Below, in pieces: positions 61,287 through 64,000 of a DNA stretch of 64,000 nt. The position numbers and the translations under genes were made by a program. The notes under the pieces were generated by a model. The model searched no databases and was not told where the DNA came from. It was given only the letters and a program-made list of their open reading frames with translations. Position 1 is the stretch's first letter. Every line of letters begins with the position of its first letter. Origin of the DNA: Branchiostoma floridae (Eukaryota; Chordata; Leptocardii; Amphioxiformes; Branchiostomatidae); NCBI RefSeq assembly GCF_000003815.2, contig NC_049992.1, forward strand, positions 13,369,105 to 13,433,104, read 5' to 3'.

Positions 61287-62987
61287 TCATGCACGTGAGT
61301 TACCCCTCGGCTTGTACGTCTTCGTGTTCATTTCTTTGCCGTGAGATGTGATCACGATTGCACCGTAGATCTGTAAAGCATCGGCAGGGTTTGATACATT
61401 TATCTGTACATCATACATCATGTTTTGATGGATACACACTCCAATGGTTCTTTCTCTAAAAGCAACGTTGATCGATGTATCTATTCTTCATTGTTTACAT
61501 ACATACAGAATGTAGGAGACGCTTGTAATATTTCTTCCGTTGCTGTAAACGACACTTACCAGGAAGACCACTGAGAGAAACAGGATGAGCCATTTGGGAA
61601 ACAGGTACATCCAACGCTGCAGACCGTAGATCGGACCGGGGAACGCCTGCTCGATACCTTTCTGTAATGTTATACACGAACATTTTTTGTGGTTAGAAAG
61701 CAAAAACAAATTGTTTCCTTAGAAGGATGGATATTCCCGACATCATTGCTTGCACACAAGTTAATTACTGGTGCATTTATTGCAGTATTCAAATCGTGAG
61801 CACAAAGAAGAAAACTTTAATCAGTGACTATCATCGTGTAATACAATATGATTCAATGGTCTCTCTGTAACTTTTACCATATGTTCTGACTGATAAATGT
61901 TATAACGATCTTGAATGTTGCAGATGCAAATTGCAGTAGTGTGTATAAGAACTTCACACCCTTACCTCATACCAGAACGGCCACCAGACCACGAAGTGAG
62001 TCAGCAAAATGGAGACCACGAAGTCTGCCACCAGGTTGACGGCAGCCACGCCCATCCACGCCATACACAGCCCGGTCTTATACTGTAGAGAAGGAAGACA
62101 TGGACGACGAAATGTTTATCAAGCTACAGACATTCACTTCTCAGCTAGCTATAGGGGATGAACTAATGGTATCAGTACTGCTTGATTCAGGCCTGTTCGG
62201 ATCAAGTTTTTTTTTTTTAAATTTCGGGAATGTCTTCTAGAAGAAGAAACAACTCATGGCGATATACTATCATATTCAATAACACTTAGTGTTTAAGAGT
62301 AACATGGTAAGAATAACATCCTGGCAGAGGCATGAAGCAAAGTGAATGTTTAGCCAAGGTTTATGATTTCGTATTTCCTGACCGTGAGGTAGGAAATACG
62401 AAACCTTTCAAGGCTGCTATAAATATACAACGTGTTCATAAGGCTGTAACGCTACGGTACATGTATATAGCAGGTTACTTACAGTACACAGTACATGTAT
62501 ATAGCAGGTTACTTACCGTACACAGTCCAATAAGTAGCAGGAAACAGAAGATGGTGCCGAGAATGGTGAACGCCACGCCTACACCACTCATACCGTCAGC
62601 TGGGGAGGTGGGAGGTTTGGTAATGACAACCATGTACAAAGCAATGTAAGTTATAGTGTTATCACATTGGAAGTACACATGGAACCTTATATATTCACCT
62701 TACAACGAAAGATACTTCATCATCTCAAAAGTCAACTCAAGTAAGAAGCAATGTACATCGGTATCATATTGAGAGTAAACATAAACCGTTATAAATTCGT
62801 CTTAAAAAAGATAGCTTTCTCAGATCTAGCGTATTTTGAAGAGATATTTTCTTGTAAAGTTTTTTTTTCGCTTTAGTGTTTTTCGTAGGGGGCAGACACA
62901 TGGGCATAGACCTGAGAAAGTTAGATTCTTACCTCCGAGGTGAACCAGGTAAGTTACCCAGTAAGCTAGGTTCAGGAGTGTCAAGAC
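61287..62987 (-). CDS. Gene J: four-helix membrane protein, 3' part, family not recognised
   Basis: Exons 5'->3': 62933-62987, 62517-62599, 61966-62082, 61560-61661, 61287-61370 (stop). All are GT-AG and in phase. The joined frame has four hydrophobic helices in about 145 residues: VLTLLNLAYWVTYLVHL; FTILGTIFCFLLLIGL; WMGVAAVNLVADFVVSILL; and PKWLILFLSVVFL running into IYGAIVI. A conserved-looking aromatic loop (FVVWWPFWYEKG, GPIYGLQRWMYL) and a basic tail (KTYKPRGNSRA) follow. The helix spacing recalls small tetraspan families, but I cannot name one. The first exon or exons are not seen and may lie beyond the right edge. Confidence 0.7.
62369..62400. repeat. Short hairpin, 10-bp arms
   Basis: CGTATTTCCT and AGGAAATACG flank an 11-base loop in a gene J intron. 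Function unknown; it may be chance. Confidence 0.4.
62457..62524. repeat. 34-bp tandem duplication spanning a splice donor
   Basis: The unit gtacatgtatatagcaggttac... occurs at 62457-62490 and 62491-62524 with one mismatch. It duplicates the donor of gene J exon 62517-62599. The second donor-like site lies 34 bases downstream on the minus strand. Confidence 0.9.
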
Positions 62988-64000
62988 CTGAGTGCAAATG
63001 AAGTCAATGTGAATAAAGAACAACAGAAAGCAACCAAATTAGATTTCTATAATTGTATTTCATTTAGGATAAGAAATATTGCGATTTAGATTATTTATTG
63101 ATTTATGAAGAACGTATGGTTCTGTTGTCAATTAAGTGCACATGTGAGAGTGCCAAGACTTAGCCTGGACCCTGCTGTGATGTCCGTAGTGATTGAGGCA
63201 AGGCGAAGTTCAAGTTCTCTCGAGATCGACTTTATTCACAACTCAACTGGTGATGGCCGTCGGTGGTAACAATCAGAAGTACTCTTCGCTCTCAGTTGGC
63301 AAAGTCCAGATCCTACTTTCTGTCACTGAAGTCCAAACTTTCCAGATCTTTCCACAACTTCTTTCGGCACGTGGCAAAACTGCCACGGCCCGAGGCCGCT
63401 ACCTTTCTCGGCACGAAACGACTGCTACGGCACGAAACTGCCCTCTCCGAATCGAGTGTCTCCTTTTTATCTTCTAAATTTTGGGTTGGGCCAAGACCAA
63501 ATACGGCTAATCTTATGCGAATCTTTGGAATCTGATTGGCCCAGGAAACATGTAAATGTGGACTAATAACTTCTCAAAAGTCCGGAACTCAAGTGACATT
63601 GAATGGCAAAGCGTAAGAAAACCAGTAAATTTCATATTAAAAAGCTCCTCGGAGGCTTCACCTGAGGGTCAGACCGGAGGGGTCGTGAACTTATGCCTCG
63701 GTCAGCCCTCGGGCTACTCACCCCCTTGGAACTGCTTTGGGCACAACCGGCCAAAACTTTACAATGCAAGTTCGAATGCAGCTGTCAAACTTTCTGGACC
63801 GTACCAACTCTGAGAGAGGGAAGGAGCAACAGGTATTCTGACACTCTAGAACACTGTACATCACAAAGAAATCTTATTAACATTCGAATCCGACTTCTGT
63901 CAGTCGCCATTGCTATCCTAAACTATGAGTACAACTTCTCACAACAATTCTGTCATGTTTCAACGGGAAACGTCCCGTAGTTTCGCTAACATTGGAGTTT
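62988..64000. other. Right edge: no confident gene; possible LTR-like fragment on the minus strand
   Basis: Between about 63175 and 63300 the minus strand carries an AATAAA followed by a stretch that ends ...GGACATCACA. This resembles the R-U5 end of a retroviral-type LTR. No partner LTR, primer-binding site or polymerase frame is visible, so this is weak. The rest, including the repeated cggcacg words near 63365-63430, holds no exon I can support. Confidence 0.25.

Noticed and set aside
1-64000. CRISPR arrays, operons, ribosome-binding sites, bacterial terminators
   Set aside because: The sequence is clearly an intron-rich animal genome; no spaced direct-repeat array was seen.

Overview
The window looks like nuclear DNA of a cephalochordate (lancelet/amphioxus, Branchiostoma-like). 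It has short exons split by GT-AG introns of a few hundred bases, AT-rich introns full of small fold-back elements, a tandem cluster of TNF-receptor/death-domain genes, and chordate orthologues of DIS3L2 and LPCAT3. The genus is an inference from style and gene content, not from a search. Two runs of 100 N (38101-38200 and 60826-60925) are assembly gaps. Exon boundaries were called by eye from splice sites, phase and family conservation. For every multi-exon model the summed exon length is a multiple of three, or the phases of neighbouring exons agree.

Layout. 1-9.1 kb: three TNF-receptor-like genes with death domains (A plus, 3' part only; B minus, 465 aa, complete; C plus, 305 aa, no membrane segment). 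A and B converge; B and C are head to head. 9.1-38.1 kb: one very large minus-strand gene. Its 3' two thirds encode a full DIS3L2-type 3'-5' exoribonuclease core (about 866 aa in 20 exons). In phase and upstream lies a giant N-terminal region (about 1,434 aa in 4 exons) made of an acidic, repeat-bearing part and a Lys/Ala/Pro-rich part like those of microtubule-associated proteins. The 5' end lies at a CpG-rich exon next to the first gap, or at a second CpG-rich patch near 31.7 kb.

39.0-45.9 kb: a complete minus-strand LPCAT3/MBOAT5-type lysophospholipid acyltransferase, with two homologous first exons and two homologous last exons. 46.7-60.1 kb: plus-strand bacterial-type glycosyl-hydrolase-like-10 (GHL10, DUF187) genes in tandem. 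The first has a type II membrane-anchor first exon. Upstream of it lie a signal-peptide exon and two defensin-like six-cysteine exons that can splice in phase to the same GHL10 body. 61.3-63.0 kb: the 3' part of a minus-strand four-helix membrane protein of unknown family.

The genes do not form one pathway. Themes are innate immunity and apoptosis (TNFR/death domain; possibly Cys-rich plus GHL10), RNA decay (DIS3L2) and phospholipid remodelling (LPCAT3). The most unusual points are the giant N-terminal extension of DIS3L2, the switchable secreted/membrane N-termini of the GHL10 gene, the death-domain TNFR without a membrane segment, and the duplicated terminal exons of LPCAT3. Introns hold a hAT-type MITE with a perfect 8-bp target duplication, several fold-back elements, tRNA-like SINE fragments and tandem repeats built on an ATGCAAAT core.
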